DNA of 64,000 bases. Origin: Nitrosomonas ureae. GTDB lineage: Bacteria; Pseudomonadota; Gammaproteobacteria; Burkholderiales; Nitrosomonadaceae. Below, one piece after another: positions 37,780-47,532 of this stretch; position 1 is the first letter of the stretch, and each line of letters begins with the position of its first letter. Both the position numbers and the translations under genes were made by a program. The notes under the pieces were generated by a model. That model saw only the letters and a program-made list of their open reading frames with translations. It ran no database searches and had not been told where the DNA came from. The stretch is from the NCBI RefSeq assembly GCF_900108305.1, contig NZ_FNUX01000010.1:1-64000 (forward strand). The letters are read 5' to 3'.

Positions 37780-38316
37780 TCAATAAGCGCATAGCGAAAC
37801 CCAATCTATCTCGCATTCCCCAGATTCCGTCGCCACATATGCAGATTGTTCGGAGATCGTGACGGAGATATCCATGGTTCGTTGTGCCAGCTTTGCCAAT
37901 GCCTGGATGTTGCACCATTGAAACTGGAAAATAGATGCCGTCAATGCATTAAATTTTGCTTGTTCCTGTATCCACCAGATGTTCGATTTGGAGTTGAAAC
38001 TATACACTTTAACCATCTCAGCGAGCCGCGTCGCTTTTTTGATTCGTTCCGGAGCGGGTTCGCCGATATCGATCCACAATGCAATCCGGCCATCCGGGCT
38101 ATGTGCCCAGAGGTCAGGTTCCTCTACGGTACTCAGCCCTTTGGTGAGCGACAGCGATTCCTGAGCGTTGATGCAAAATGCGAGCATGCGCGTCATCATG
38201 CGTTCAAGCGTTTCGGATGGGTGCTGGGCGATGGTCAGATTGAGCGTGTCGTAGTAATTGCGATTGAGATCCGTCAGTGCAATCTTGAATTTATAAATGG
38301 TTGGTTTTAAAGCCAC
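37780..38316 (-). CDS. YaeQ family protein
   Basis: A 178-residue protein: KPTIYKFKIALTDLNRNYYD at the N-terminus, EPDLWAHSPDGRIALWIDIG (the PD-(D/E)xK nuclease-like core) and a C-terminal strand DISVTISEQSAYVAT. Family members have a nuclease-like fold but no settled role. Confidence 0.93.
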   Translation of the reverse strand: MALKPTIYKFKIALTDLNRNYYDTLNLTIAQHPSETLERMMTRMLAFCINAQESLSLTKGLSTVEEPDLWAHSPDGRIALWIDIGEPAPERIKKATRLAEMVKVYSFNSKSNIWWIQEQAKFNALTASIFQFQWCNIQALAKLAQRTMDISVTISEQSAYVATESGECEIDWVSLCAY

Positions 38317-38338
38317 TGGCGTTTCCTGATTGTTGGAA

Positions 38339-38373
38339 GCGCCGGAATAGTACCTGATAAGCTATTCCGGCGC
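38339..38373. terminator. Hairpin, probable terminator of the DUF2959 gene
   Basis: GCGCCGGAATAG and CTATTCCGGCGC form a perfect 12-bp stem with an 11-base loop, 14 bases after the DUF2959 stop on the minus strand. The T-run is weak. Confidence 0.6.
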
Positions 38374-38386
38374 GTCCTGAGATGAT

Positions 38387-39031
38387 TTATTTTTCCATTG
38401 TACTGATAAATGCATTGGCTTCATTAATTGATTCTTCCATCGAAGCAATGAGCGCGGATACATCGGATTTGATCGTTCCCAATTCATTCTTGAGGGAAGC
38501 AATGGCGCGCGCATTCAGATTGTGTTTGAGGAACATGACTTGATCCTGGAAAACCCGGAGGATGGGTTCAATCTTGGCTTCGGCTTGTTTCATTGAGGCG
38601 ATCAATTGGCGGTAGTGTGCTTGTGTTGACTCCAGTTTTTTTTGGCTGCTTTGTTTCATCGATGCATTGCTGTATTGTGTAATTTCTTGTTTCCATTCTG
38701 AAAATAATGCTTCAGAGACGTTTTCGATATCCGCGATGCGGCTATTCACTTCCTCGGCTTTACTGACACTGGCTTCATACGCATCATTCAGCTTGTTATA
38801 GGTGGCTTCGAGATCGCCACCTTGGAAGTTAGTCGCGGCAGTGAATTGCTCCAGAGCGGATTTGAACTGTTCTTTGGTTTCTTCTTGCGTGTCGCGCGCT
38901 TTCTCAACGCGATAAACCATGACATCCCGTTTGGGAATGCCGACTTTTTCCAGGCCCTCGAGATACATCGTAGTACAAGCAGTGAGTAGTAAAAGGACCG
39001 GAAGTAAGAATAAGCGATGCAGATGACTCAT
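38387..39031 (-). CDS. DUF2959 lipoprotein
   Basis: A 214-residue protein with a lipoprotein signal (LLLLTAC, lipid-bearing Cys near residue 19). The start of the mature part, TTMYLEGLEKVGIPKRDV, is typical of DUF2959. The rest is helical with Gln/Lys/Glu coiled-coil character. It likely sits at the outer membrane. Function unknown. Confidence 0.9.
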   Translation of the reverse strand: MSHLHRLFLLPVLLLLTACTTMYLEGLEKVGIPKRDVMVYRVEKARDTQEETKEQFKSALEQFTAATNFQGGDLEATYNKLNDAYEASVSKAEEVNSRIADIENVSEALFSEWKQEITQYSNASMKQSSQKKLESTQAHYRQLIASMKQAEAKIEPILRVFQDQVMFLKHNLNARAIASLKNELGTIKSDVSALIASMEESINEANAFISTMEK

Positions 39032-39118
39032 GATGATCTCCCTAAGAAAATTCGGTTGATAATTTTATTACCAGGTAACCGGTTATTAATCCTGATCTTT
39101 ATAACTTGATTGAGCTGT

Positions 39119-41113
39119 TTAGCGTATCACACCGTGGCGTAATAACCGCCAAGCTACTTTCAAACCCCACAGAATAGGATGACGGCGTAATACCGGTGTG
39201 ACTTCCACATGCACACCGGTATGCCGCTCGATTTTCCATGCGGCGTAAGCTACGCTATTGTTAAATGTCAGCGTAGCTTTGGATAAGCGCAGGATGGACA
39301 GGATTCTTCCCTGCCAGCGACGCAAACGCCAGCGCCATAGTGCTTGCCGTTGCATCTCGGGTGTGGTCAGGCAGCGATATTTTCCGTTATCTTGTTTTTC
39401 CAGTATTTCTTTCAGCATGGGACTCGCAACATCTGTCAGGCGGGTAAATGCGCTGAGGTTGGTTTGAGCCAGATGACGCGCGCGTGTTTCCCGCTCGGCG
39501 CGTAATTCGGCCGCATAGGTGAGTGTCAGGCAGCGAGTCCAGATTTCTTCTACATTCAATATGCCGGCATCGATCGTCGGGACACCGGATTTCAGGAAGT
39601 TAATCACCGAGTGAGCTTGTGCGATATACAGGCGTTCCCGTACGACATCATCGCGAGAATATAGCAGTCGTGATGGTTGTGCAAAGCGTGCCCAGATATA
39701 AGGATGAAACCAGAATTGCGCGCCGCGTTCAAAATCTTTGGTCGAAATGACAGCGTATTTTGCGCGTAAGGTGCGTTCCCGATGCGGTACTTCGAGATAA
39801 AAAACATTGGGCGCCAGCCAGGCGTTCAAATTGGCCAGATATTTTTCCGGATAGGCTTTGTAGTAGCTGTTAACGATGACATACAGGTCGACAATGCCTT
39901 CGTCCAGGCTGACTGAAGAGTGCAGACAGGAACCATAAAGCATTACGGCATCCAGTGATTCGCCAAAGCGCATAATCAGGGCGTCTACCAGCGGTATGAG
40001 ATTGGACGATGTTTCTTTGTTGTTTTCCCAGGCAACTTCGCTAATCAATCGAATGGGTAATGGTTGGGCGGGTAGCGATACGGAAGAGGTCATGGTAATA
40101 GCGGTGTCCTTGAGTACTAAAAACGTTACGGGGTTAGTTGCGGTAATTCGCAGGGGATTTTGCGTATTGATTGATCGATACAATTCACCGTCTACGATGT
40201 ATTCATCATCCATATGCACAGTCAGAGCGGAGGTGTTATGGCTATAATAGCCATCTTTTTCCTGTAGCGTCTCACCTCCACCTGAAAGTAGCGGCCATAA
40301 TGAACGCCACAAGTATTTATATTGCTGATCTACCCACGTTACATGGAGCGGTTCTGGTTCTTTGCCCCAATAAGGGCGGATGTTGAGTAGCAGGTTATCC
40401 AGGGCACTGACCAGCGCAAATAAATAGGTGCCCTGATGATTCCGGCCATTGGCTTCTGTCATCGCCATTTTGACGGGCATCCACTCTTTTTGGTGACGGC
40501 CAAGTATCATGCCGGAAATTAAACCGATAAAGGAACGCAGCATAATCAGCGAGGTAAAGAAACTACCAGTAATCCCGATTTGCTTCACCGAACTGCGCGA
40601 AAATTTGACGCCGCGCGCGACCAGTCCAGCAGCAAAAAACATGCCATAAATCGGATTTGTTCCCGTTTGCTCGATGCGTAGCACCGGGTGTTGCACCAAT
40701 TCGGGTGCGGATGGGTCGAGCAGAGCGTCATGTAATTGCTGGATAATTTTTTCCGGTTTGCCGCGAATTCCCAGACCCAACGGTGTCATGTTGGTGGTTC
40801 CACCCGGGACAATCATAATGAGTGGCCATTGTTCAGACGGCAGTGATGTGAACAGATGACCCAGAATTGCGTGCGTGGTGCCGTCTCCTGCAACGATGAG
40901 CAGCAAGTCGATATTTTCCCGGATGAACTGATTAATCGCGGTTTTAAAACTGGAAGCATCGTTGGCTTCGCATATGAGAATGCCCGGTATTGCCTCCAAT
41001 GTCTGACGGATAGCTGGCTTTCTTTTACGTACCTGACCACTCATGGGGTTAAGCAGGCAGCCGATCTTGGCGGTTCCGGCCGTTATGCGATCGATTCGCG
41101 ATTGTAAAGTCAT
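39119..41113 (-). CDS. Lipid kinase (DAGK type) fused to Tam41-like cytidylyltransferase domain
   Basis: A 664-residue fusion. Residues 15-330 are a diacylglycerol/sphingoid-kinase catalytic domain (LLNPMSG, AGDGTTHAILG in place of GGDGT, VPGGTTNM). Residues about 370-560 have a nucleotidyltransferase look (MLYGSCLHSS, IVDLYVIV, a Lys-Tyr segment RAKYAVIS, then WARFAQPSRLLYS). That is close to the Tam41-type CDP-diacylglycerol synthase plan, from memory. The expected chemistry is phosphorylation of a lipid alcohol, then activation with CTP. The next gene upstream is a CDP-alcohol phosphotransferase, which would use that product. The lipid could be diacylglycerol or a ceramide-like lipid. Confidence 0.7.
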   Translation of the reverse strand: MTLQSRIDRITAGTAKIGCLLNPMSGQVRKRKPAIRQTLEAIPGILICEANDASSFKTAINQFIRENIDLLLIVAGDGTTHAILGHLFTSLPSEQWPLIMIVPGGTTNMTPLGLGIRGKPEKIIQQLHDALLDPSAPELVQHPVLRIEQTGTNPIYGMFFAAGLVARGVKFSRSSVKQIGITGSFFTSLIMLRSFIGLISGMILGRHQKEWMPVKMAMTEANGRNHQGTYLFALVSALDNLLLNIRPYWGKEPEPLHVTWVDQQYKYLWRSLWPLLSGGGETLQEKDGYYSHNTSALTVHMDDEYIVDGELYRSINTQNPLRITATNPVTFLVLKDTAITMTSSVSLPAQPLPIRLISEVAWENNKETSSNLIPLVDALIMRFGESLDAVMLYGSCLHSSVSLDEGIVDLYVIVNSYYKAYPEKYLANLNAWLAPNVFYLEVPHRERTLRAKYAVISTKDFERGAQFWFHPYIWARFAQPSRLLYSRDDVVRERLYIAQAHSVINFLKSGVPTIDAGILNVEEIWTRCLTLTYAAELRAERETRARHLAQTNLSAFTRLTDVASPMLKEILEKQDNGKYRCLTTPEMQRQALWRWRLRRWQGRILSILRLSKATLTFNNSVAYAAWKIERHTGVHVEVTPVLRRHPILWGLKVAWRLLRHGVIR

Positions 41114-41139
41114 CAGGTGTGGGTATGAGTCATTAAATT

Positions 41140-42372
41140 TCAGGATAGTGGAAACGGTTTCCGAAGATCAATCGGGGCGCGCGTAAAAATTCTGACAGCC
41201 AATATTTCCCGGTCACGTGCCGGATCGATGTCCTGCAACCAGGATTTCAATACGTCTTCCCTATTTTTGGCGCGCCACGCCATGAGTACGCGCCATGCGA
41301 GAAATGCGGTCGAGATCAAGTGCCAGAATACCACCAGATACAATCCGATATCCGGACGATCAATCAACCAGCCCCAGCTTAGAAAAAGTAGATTGGGATT
41401 ACGCCGGGCTGTGATCAAGCGGTTAAATGAATCCAGTTTTTGCCAGATAAATATATCAAACGGCGCCAACCATAGTTGAAATGTGCCTTCGCACAATCGT
41501 CCGCCGACATAACCCAAAAACATTAATCCCATAAAAACTTCCAGATCGGGAATGGCTGTTTGCGTGCCCGCTAATCCCGCTCCCCATGCCAGGTACCATA
41601 AGGGTGGGTGGATGATGTCCAGACCGTGATCCAGAACATCTCCTATGCGGCTCGAAGTCACTGTGACCCGTGCCAGTTTTCCATCGACCGTATCCAGGAA
41701 AGTCATGAACCATCCCATCAACAATCCGATGCCGAAGAATCCTGCCCAGAATGCCAGTCCGGTCAGAATAGCAAGTACGATGCTGAGGTATGTGACATGA
41801 TTGGGCTGCCAGCCCTGGCGTACGCAGAGATGTGTAGCCCAATACGCCGGTAATGGCCATACCCATTTGGTAACGAGGTCGGTAACCCCTTTGTATGATC
41901 CGGAAAATAGTTCTTTTTCCAGTAGCGCGCGATTTTCCTCGCTGACAGGTAAAATATACGGCGGGTCTTTTTTCTTCAGATTCTGCTGGAAATCAATTTC
42001 CAAATCTTTCAAGCCGATTCGTGGAATGGACAGCAGCACGAATTTGTAATTCTGGTTTTTGTTATTGTTCAGATTTCTGAGCAGTCGCGGCGCCTGATTG
42101 CCATCGGTGCGTATCGCAGCAGGACAACCGTCCTCACTGTATAAAGCGATATTCTTATCCAGTTTGAGCAATACCGAAAGCACACGGGTATCGAACAGAA
42201 AATTGGCATTCAGGAATAATGTGCCGGCACCTGTGGGAATTTTCTCGACATCATCGACAAGGGTGACATATTCGTGTGCCTTCAGCATGCGTTGCAGGCG
42301 TTCGTATCCGGTTAACCCCCAAATGGCTGTTTTATTGTCACCGAAAATATGAATATAGGTTGAAGCTGGCAT
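41140..42372 (-). CDS. CDP-alcohol phosphatidyltransferase with extra N-terminal domain
   Basis: A 410-residue membrane enzyme. Residues 1-145 form a soluble domain faintly like a nucleotidyltransferase fold but without a clear active site. The membrane part has the full CDP-alcohol signature D-x2-D-G-x2-A-R-x8-G-x3-D-x3-D (starting DTVDGKLAR, ending GDVLDHGLD) and six or so helices. It transfers a lipid-phosphate or alcohol-phosphate group with release of CMP. It is 26 bases upstream of the kinase/Tam41-like fusion, a likely operon partner. The head group made is not predictable. Confidence 0.83.
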   Translation of the reverse strand: MPASTYIHIFGDNKTAIWGLTGYERLQRMLKAHEYVTLVDDVEKIPTGAGTLFLNANFLFDTRVLSVLLKLDKNIALYSEDGCPAAIRTDGNQAPRLLRNLNNNKNQNYKFVLLSIPRIGLKDLEIDFQQNLKKKDPPYILPVSEENRALLEKELFSGSYKGVTDLVTKWVWPLPAYWATHLCVRQGWQPNHVTYLSIVLAILTGLAFWAGFFGIGLLMGWFMTFLDTVDGKLARVTVTSSRIGDVLDHGLDIIHPPLWYLAWGAGLAGTQTAIPDLEVFMGLMFLGYVGGRLCEGTFQLWLAPFDIFIWQKLDSFNRLITARRNPNLLFLSWGWLIDRPDIGLYLVVFWHLISTAFLAWRVLMAWRAKNREDVLKSWLQDIDPARDREILAVRIFTRAPIDLRKPFPLS

Positions 42373-42625
42373 ATGTGATGGATATCTGGTTTTTATATGA
42401 ATTGATTATTTTGGCCGAGCGTACACTGGATTAAGCAAGACCATGCGATTTTAGATGTTTTATGACAACAATAATAGACTGTTGCACACTGCGAATTGCC
42501 AATGAAGCTTTGAAGAAAGGTCTACATCAACAGGTTTGTGTTGCAGCATGTTTGAAAACTAATCGATCTTTATTTGTTTCGGGCGGTTTGTGGCGCTTTT
42601 TCCTTTACGATTGATTTAGAGTCAT

Positions 42626-43684
42626 CTAATGGGTTCGGTTTAACCATACATAGGCCAGGATAATCATAGTAAAACCTGGCGCCAATGCTATCAGCGCTGG
42701 ATTTAATTGCAATATCAAACCCGCATTTGCAATAATCTGATCGAGCAAATAAACCGCGATGCCAATCAGCGAAGCGAGTACCAGTTTGTTGCTCAAACCG
42801 CTGCGGATCGATCCAAAAACAAAAGGAATGGATAATAGCAGCATTGCGATGGTCATCAGCGCACTACCGATTTTTCGCCAGAATGCCAGTGCGTAAGAGT
42901 CTGCATCCTGGCCGGTACTGCGTAGGAATTCAACATGCCGGAACAACTCAAGCGGTGACAGACTTTCGGGCGGTTTAGTCAGGGTTGCGATGTCTTCCGG
43001 ACTGACAAAGGAAGACCAGTTTAAAGTATTATGGCGAGCTACCACGATTTGATTGTTTGCAAAAGTTCTGATAATAACATTGCCGAGTTCCCAGGTTTCA
43101 TTATCAACAATTTCTGCGGTTTGAGCCAGGACATGGGCAGCTAAAAAGCCTTCCTGATCCAGTTGCAGAATTTCAATACTGGCCGCTTTATTATTGCTGA
43201 TGATTTGACCGATACGCAGAATATTCTTTTCATTGCGTGTCCATATCCCCAGATTTCTTCCGAGCTCAGCGCTTTGCTCCAATGCAATAGCCCGATAAGT
43301 AATTGCTTTTTGCTGCAATTGCGGCGCAATGAATTGCTCTAAAATGGCGATGCCCAGTAAAAGTAAAATGCCGGCACTTAAAGGTGCGAGGCTGATGCGC
43401 CAAGGGGAGAATCCAGCAACCCGCATGGCAATCAATTCCGAATGTATCGCCAATTTCCCCAGTGCCGCGACCGTGCCTAATAAAGCCACAAAAGGGGCGA
43501 TTTGAATGAATCTGCGCGGTAACAGCATGGTGGTATAGAGAAACGCGTCGGTAATGCGGTAAGTGCCTCTGCCTACATCATCCAATTGATCAAGTAAATC
43601 AAAGAAACTGAAAAGCGGCAATATCACAGCGATGGCAATCAAGAAGCCAATCAATACCTGGCGAAATATATACCGGTAAATCAT
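42626..43684 (-). CDS. LptG-like permease (divergent)
   Basis: A 352-residue YjgP/YjgQ-family permease: helices near 11-31, 52-75, 98-118 and three more near the C-terminus around a periplasmic beta-jellyroll. It contains ELIAMRVAGFSPWRI, the conserved coupling segment. It overlaps the LptF-like gene by four bases. The operon partners (nucleotidyltransferase, acyltransferase) and the divergent sequence suggest a paralogue dedicated to another lipid rather than the LPS exporter itself; this is inference. Confidence 0.82.
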   Translation of the reverse strand: MIYRYIFRQVLIGFLIAIAVILPLFSFFDLLDQLDDVGRGTYRITDAFLYTTMLLPRRFIQIAPFVALLGTVAALGKLAIHSELIAMRVAGFSPWRISLAPLSAGILLLLGIAILEQFIAPQLQQKAITYRAIALEQSAELGRNLGIWTRNEKNILRIGQIISNNKAASIEILQLDQEGFLAAHVLAQTAEIVDNETWELGNVIIRTFANNQIVVARHNTLNWSSFVSPEDIATLTKPPESLSPLELFRHVEFLRSTGQDADSYALAFWRKIGSALMTIAMLLLSIPFVFGSIRSGLSNKLVLASLIGIAVYLLDQIIANAGLILQLNPALIALAPGFTMIILAYVWLNRTH

Positions 43685-44763
43685 TGTCTTGGACGTGATA
43701 AGTGTTTTTTTCTAACAATCAGGGCATAAGTGATGAGCGCCAATAGCATGAGCAATTCCAGCCACCATACGCCAGGCATGCTGCCGATAGTCTCCTGTTC
43801 CACCCAGGTTTTTGCTAATCCGCTCAGATTGTAGTACGTGGCGAAAACCAGGGCGGCAATGAGATAGGTTTTGTCCGTTTTGTCTTGGCGCGGAGCGGTA
43901 TGAATAAAGGTTAAGGCAATAAGCGCCAGCAGTATGGTAGCAAGCGGACGTGAGATGCGCCATTGCAACTCGGCGATGTCACGCGGCAGATCGGATTCCC
44001 ACAAGGTTCTTGTCGCGGCCGCTTTGCGCCGGTAATTCGTGACGTAATCATTATCAATGAAATAGATCATCTTTTTGAACTGAATGACATCATCGGTGCT
44101 GGCGATGTTCGTCAATTGGTAGATGATGCCTTCCGATAACTGAATGTGCGGTCTATCGTCTTCTGCTGTGGGTTTAATTTGTTGAGCCTGTTTGGCAATG
44201 ACGATTTCACTGCTGTCAGGTTTCTTGATGTAGTGAAAAATATTTTGCATTTGTTTGTCGGTTTCATTTTTATTGCGTACATAGATTACCCTGCCACTTT
44301 TTTCGCTACCATAAAACCGTCCGGCTTGAAATCGATTGGTGTTGAGTTCCGCCTCTGCTTGCGCGTCGAGAATGTAGCTTTCTCCATAAGCCCAGGGACG
44401 AACATACGATGACAACATGCCACTGATGATACCTACCGGTATCGCGACGGTCAGCACCGCGATAACGATGCGGCGGCCGCTGATGCCCACTGAGCGGATA
44501 ACATTCAATTCCTGATCTTTGTTGAGCCTTCCCAGGCCCATAATGACTGAAATATAGAGGGCGATGGGAATTAACACTTCCAATGCGATCAAGGTTTTTA
44601 AAAAAACCAGTTTGATCAAACCGGCGATTCCCAAAGTTTCCGTAACGGCGCCAGCTAAAAGCCTGGCACTGCTGAAACTGGCGAACAGTCCGATCAGGAT
44701 GAGAATGACTACCGTGAAAGGCAGCATTATTTCCCGTGCGATATAGCGGTCGATTAATTTCAT
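43681..44763 (-). CDS. LptF-like permease (divergent)
   Basis: A 360-residue YjgP/YjgQ-family permease with the same plan as its neighbour: YIAREIMLPFTVVILILIGL, GLGRLNKDQELNVIRSVGIS (coupling helix), a periplasmic domain with YGSEKSGRVIYVRN, and C-terminal helices. It overlaps the nucleotidyltransferase gene (ATGA) and the LptG-like gene (four bases). The ATPase partner (LptB) is not in the window. Confidence 0.85.
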   Translation of the reverse strand: MKLIDRYIAREIMLPFTVVILILIGLFASFSSARLLAGAVTETLGIAGLIKLVFLKTLIALEVLIPIALYISVIMGLGRLNKDQELNVIRSVGISGRRIVIAVLTVAIPVGIISGMLSSYVRPWAYGESYILDAQAEAELNTNRFQAGRFYGSEKSGRVIYVRNKNETDKQMQNIFHYIKKPDSSEIVIAKQAQQIKPTAEDDRPHIQLSEGIIYQLTNIASTDDVIQFKKMIYFIDNDYVTNYRRKAAATRTLWESDLPRDIAELQWRISRPLATILLALIALTFIHTAPRQDKTDKTYLIAALVFATYYNLSGLAKTWVEQETIGSMPGVWWLELLMLLALITYALIVRKKHLSRPRQ

Positions 44764-45572
44764 GACTCTGATCTGAGTATCGATTCAGCCAGTATTAAGT
44801 CTTCGACTTTATCCACGTCTACTCCGGCGCGTGGATCGTCCAGCATGATGGCTTGTATGGCTACCCCGGATTTTTCCGATACTGCCGCTAACGCCTGGTG
44901 CAATGTCAAGGATCCCAGCAAATAGGATAATACCGTTTTGAATCCGAGTACCTGTGCAATTAAACGCCATGGGCGTTTGCGCAAATCTTCTGCTTTGCGC
45001 CAGAATTTTACCACTGAGCGCCCTTGCGGTTTGAATGTAAACAGATTGCAGCCACAAAATCCGCCGTCATTCAAGCGGATGACAGTGCGCTTGGCATTTG
45101 GGAATGCGGCCGCGATCACGTTTTGATTGATTGCGCCGACTGTGGCATCGCTATTTACTGCGAGTGATTTTTGCAAAAAATCCTGCACAATGCCGGGTGT
45201 GAGTAAGGCATGATCGGCGGTAGTTAATAATACCGGTGTATTGCTGGATACGTGGTTAAGGCCACTCTCAGCGCTGCGACTGGGAGAGTCCAGGTTGGGT
45301 AGCCACTTTACTTGCCCTGAAGCAATGCGCTGTTCTAATTCCGGGCAATGAGCGTGCAAGGATTCTGGAGGGCCGCATAAAATGACGCTGGAGATTTGAT
45401 TGCAAGCCATCAACGTATCCAGGACACGGATAATCATTGGAATGCCGTCAATCGGCGCGAAGGCTTTGCAAGCCGCGCCGGTATGTTGCGTGATAGGATC
45501 TTTGCCGGTGCGATCAGCGGCTAGAACCAGCGCAACAAATTGCTGCGATGCCGGATTAAATGCATCACTCAT
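44760..45572 (-). CDS. MobA-like nucleotidyltransferase
   Basis: A 270-residue NTP-transferase-fold protein: ALVLAADRTGKDP with a following CKAFAPIDGIPMI is the nucleotide-binding start, and LLTTADHALLTP supplies the metal Asp. It would make a nucleotide-activated alcohol or sugar phosphate. ATGA-type overlaps with both neighbours show a tight operon (acyltransferase - this gene - LptF-like - LptG-like). A role in providing a CDP-activated head group for the lipid locus is inference. Confidence 0.8.
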   Translation of the reverse strand: MSDAFNPASQQFVALVLAADRTGKDPITQHTGAACKAFAPIDGIPMIIRVLDTLMACNQISSVILCGPPESLHAHCPELEQRIASGQVKWLPNLDSPSRSAESGLNHVSSNTPVLLTTADHALLTPGIVQDFLQKSLAVNSDATVGAINQNVIAAAFPNAKRTVIRLNDGGFCGCNLFTFKPQGRSVVKFWRKAEDLRKRPWRLIAQVLGFKTVLSYLLGSLTLHQALAAVSEKSGVAIQAIMLDDPRAGVDVDKVEDLILAESILRSES

Positions 45573-46720
45573 AATATTTTTTGATAGATGCGATAGCGCT
45601 TGTACTGTTCGCTACCCAGATGATCGAGAATATTGCGCATTGCCATGTTATCTTCCAGTATCCACGACATTTCAACTTCCTGAATGCCGCGGGCGATACC
45701 GGCCTGCCGGGGCGCATCAATGACCAGGCACGCCAGTGCCAGACCTATCGGTGTATTATGAAATTGTTTGCGTACTCCCATCAGCGGTATACGGCCTGAG
45801 CGAATTTCATGATTCCTGATGCTTCTGATGAGTTTGAGCCAACCGAAGGGAAACAGGTTTCCGTTCAGCTTAGCTAACACTTCGTTAAGATTAGGTAAAC
45901 CCACCATAAATGCCGCAGGTTTGCCATTGACTTCGGCAATCTGGATGAATTCATCCGGTAGCAGCAGTCGCAGACTACTACCCAATTCGGCGAATTCTTC
46001 CTGCGTAAATGGAATGAATCCCCAGTTTTCAGACCATGCGTCGTTAAAGATATCACGTAGCGTTTCCATTTCTTCATTAAATCTATCGCGACGGAGTGTA
46101 CGTATTGTAATTTGCGAGGAAAAGCGATTGATCAGTATCTGCATGATGCGTGGTATTTCAAAATCAACTCTAATCCGATACGCCAATAAATCTTTTGCCG
46201 GATGATATTCCTGCTCTGTCAATAAACGGTCATACCAGCGCGCTGAGTGCGGCATCATGACGACGGGCGGCGTATCGAATCCGTCTACCAGTATGCCGCA
46301 CTCCTGATTTATTGACAGATTGAACGGGCCGCTGATGCGGCGAATTTGCCGGGAAGCTAACCATGCTTCCGCGTGAAGCATCAACGCGGCAAACACTTCC
46401 GAATTGTCGATACATTCCATTAAACCAAAGTGGCCGCTATCTGTTCCGTAGCGTTCCTGGTGCAGCGAGTCGATTTGAGCGCTGATGCGGCCAACGGGCT
46501 GACCGTTCTGAAATGCTACCCAGGTTTGCCACTCACCGTGTTTAAAAAAAGGATTATAACGGGAGAAATGAAAACGTCGTTCCAGACGCAATGGCGGTAC
46601 CCACATCGGGTCATTTGCGTAGATGTGCCAGGGCACATCAATAAACTTACTCATATCACGATACGTCATCACCGGTCGCACCGTCACTAAGGGGTTGGCC
46701 GACTTATCGTGTTTAGTCAT
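45569..46720 (-). CDS. GNAT-fold acyltransferase-like protein
   Basis: A 383-residue two-lobed GNAT-like protein. Family hallmarks: FIDVPWHIYANDPMWVPPL, NPFFKHGEWQTWVAFQNG followed by VGRISAQID, and GPFNLSINQECGILVDGF. Proteins of this type occur in bacterial sphingolipid clusters, where one is reported to act as ceramide synthase (from memory, Caulobacter). Here it is first in an overlapping operon with a nucleotidyltransferase and LptF/G-like permeases. N-acylation of a lipid amine is a reasonable but unproved guess. Confidence 0.75.
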   Translation of the reverse strand: MTKHDKSANPLVTVRPVMTYRDMSKFIDVPWHIYANDPMWVPPLRLERRFHFSRYNPFFKHGEWQTWVAFQNGQPVGRISAQIDSLHQERYGTDSGHFGLMECIDNSEVFAALMLHAEAWLASRQIRRISGPFNLSINQECGILVDGFDTPPVVMMPHSARWYDRLLTEQEYHPAKDLLAYRIRVDFEIPRIMQILINRFSSQITIRTLRRDRFNEEMETLRDIFNDAWSENWGFIPFTQEEFAELGSSLRLLLPDEFIQIAEVNGKPAAFMVGLPNLNEVLAKLNGNLFPFGWLKLIRSIRNHEIRSGRIPLMGVRKQFHNTPIGLALACLVIDAPRQAGIARGIQEVEMSWILEDNMAMRNILDHLGSEQYKRYRIYQKIL

Positions 46721-46818
46721 ACTGTATGAATGTTTCTGTACAAATTCGAATAATCTTAATTAATTAATTAAAAATCAATCTGCTGTTAATTTGTATTTGA
46801 TAGATCCATTAAGAATTT

Positions 46819-47289
46819 TTAAATATGCGTATGCTTGAGTAAGTTCGAGATTAGTTGATGAAATTCTATCTTGGGATCGAGTTCGGTGCTGGCAGGTTGA
46901 TGGGTAGCCGTGGAGTTTTGTTCGGCCGCGGCAATCCTTTCATCGGTAAGATTACGGCAGAAATCACGAAATTTATTCCAATCCATGTTGTAGCTCAGCA
47001 AGCGATCCTGTGGAATGAATATGCGTAGTACTTCAAAATTATGATACATTTCCGGCAAACGGGCTGTAAGGTAATGGTTAATATTTCTTGGCCAGCGTTT
47101 ATGCTCCGGATACATATCGGAAAACTCCTTTTCAATCGTGTAACGAAAGTTATCGATGGCCAGGGCACGGCGTTTACGGTTAATAATATCCACCATGATA
47201 GCTACTATTCCTAATAAGCCAAATAATACAAATGGCCATAGTGGCATGGTTTCAAAATATGCTGCAATTTGATTAATGTTTTTGTCCAA
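46819..47289 (-). CDS. Single-pass membrane protein of unknown function
   Basis: A 156-residue protein: one membrane helix at about 16-36 (LWPFVLFGLLGIVAIMVDII), then a charged soluble part with many aromatic and basic residues (KRWPRNINHYLTARL, FRDFCRNLTDERIAA). No family recognised. It stands between the lipid operon and the sigma-54 region. Confidence 0.65.
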   Translation of the reverse strand: MDKNINQIAAYFETMPLWPFVLFGLLGIVAIMVDIINRKRRALAIDNFRYTIEKEFSDMYPEHKRWPRNINHYLTARLPEMYHNFEVLRIFIPQDRLLSYNMDWNKFRDFCRNLTDERIAAAEQNSTATHQPASTELDPKIEFHQLISNLLKHTHI

Positions 47290-47532
47290 GGCTGTCTCTA
47301 GTTAAATTCGTTATGTAACAAAAATATTCCACATGCGGCGCAATATATTGGCGTATCTTGCCATAGTAAAGCGCATGGATCAATATAAGCATTTCGTAAG
47401 TGTCCAAATTTATAAGCGTATTGCTATAAGCTGTTTTCCTTATGCAATCTGTGCCTGATAAGTAGCAATCATTAAGTAGCAATCATTCAAACGGTAGCTA
47501 TTTTTTTCATCCATTTCCCTTTTTACCAATAG

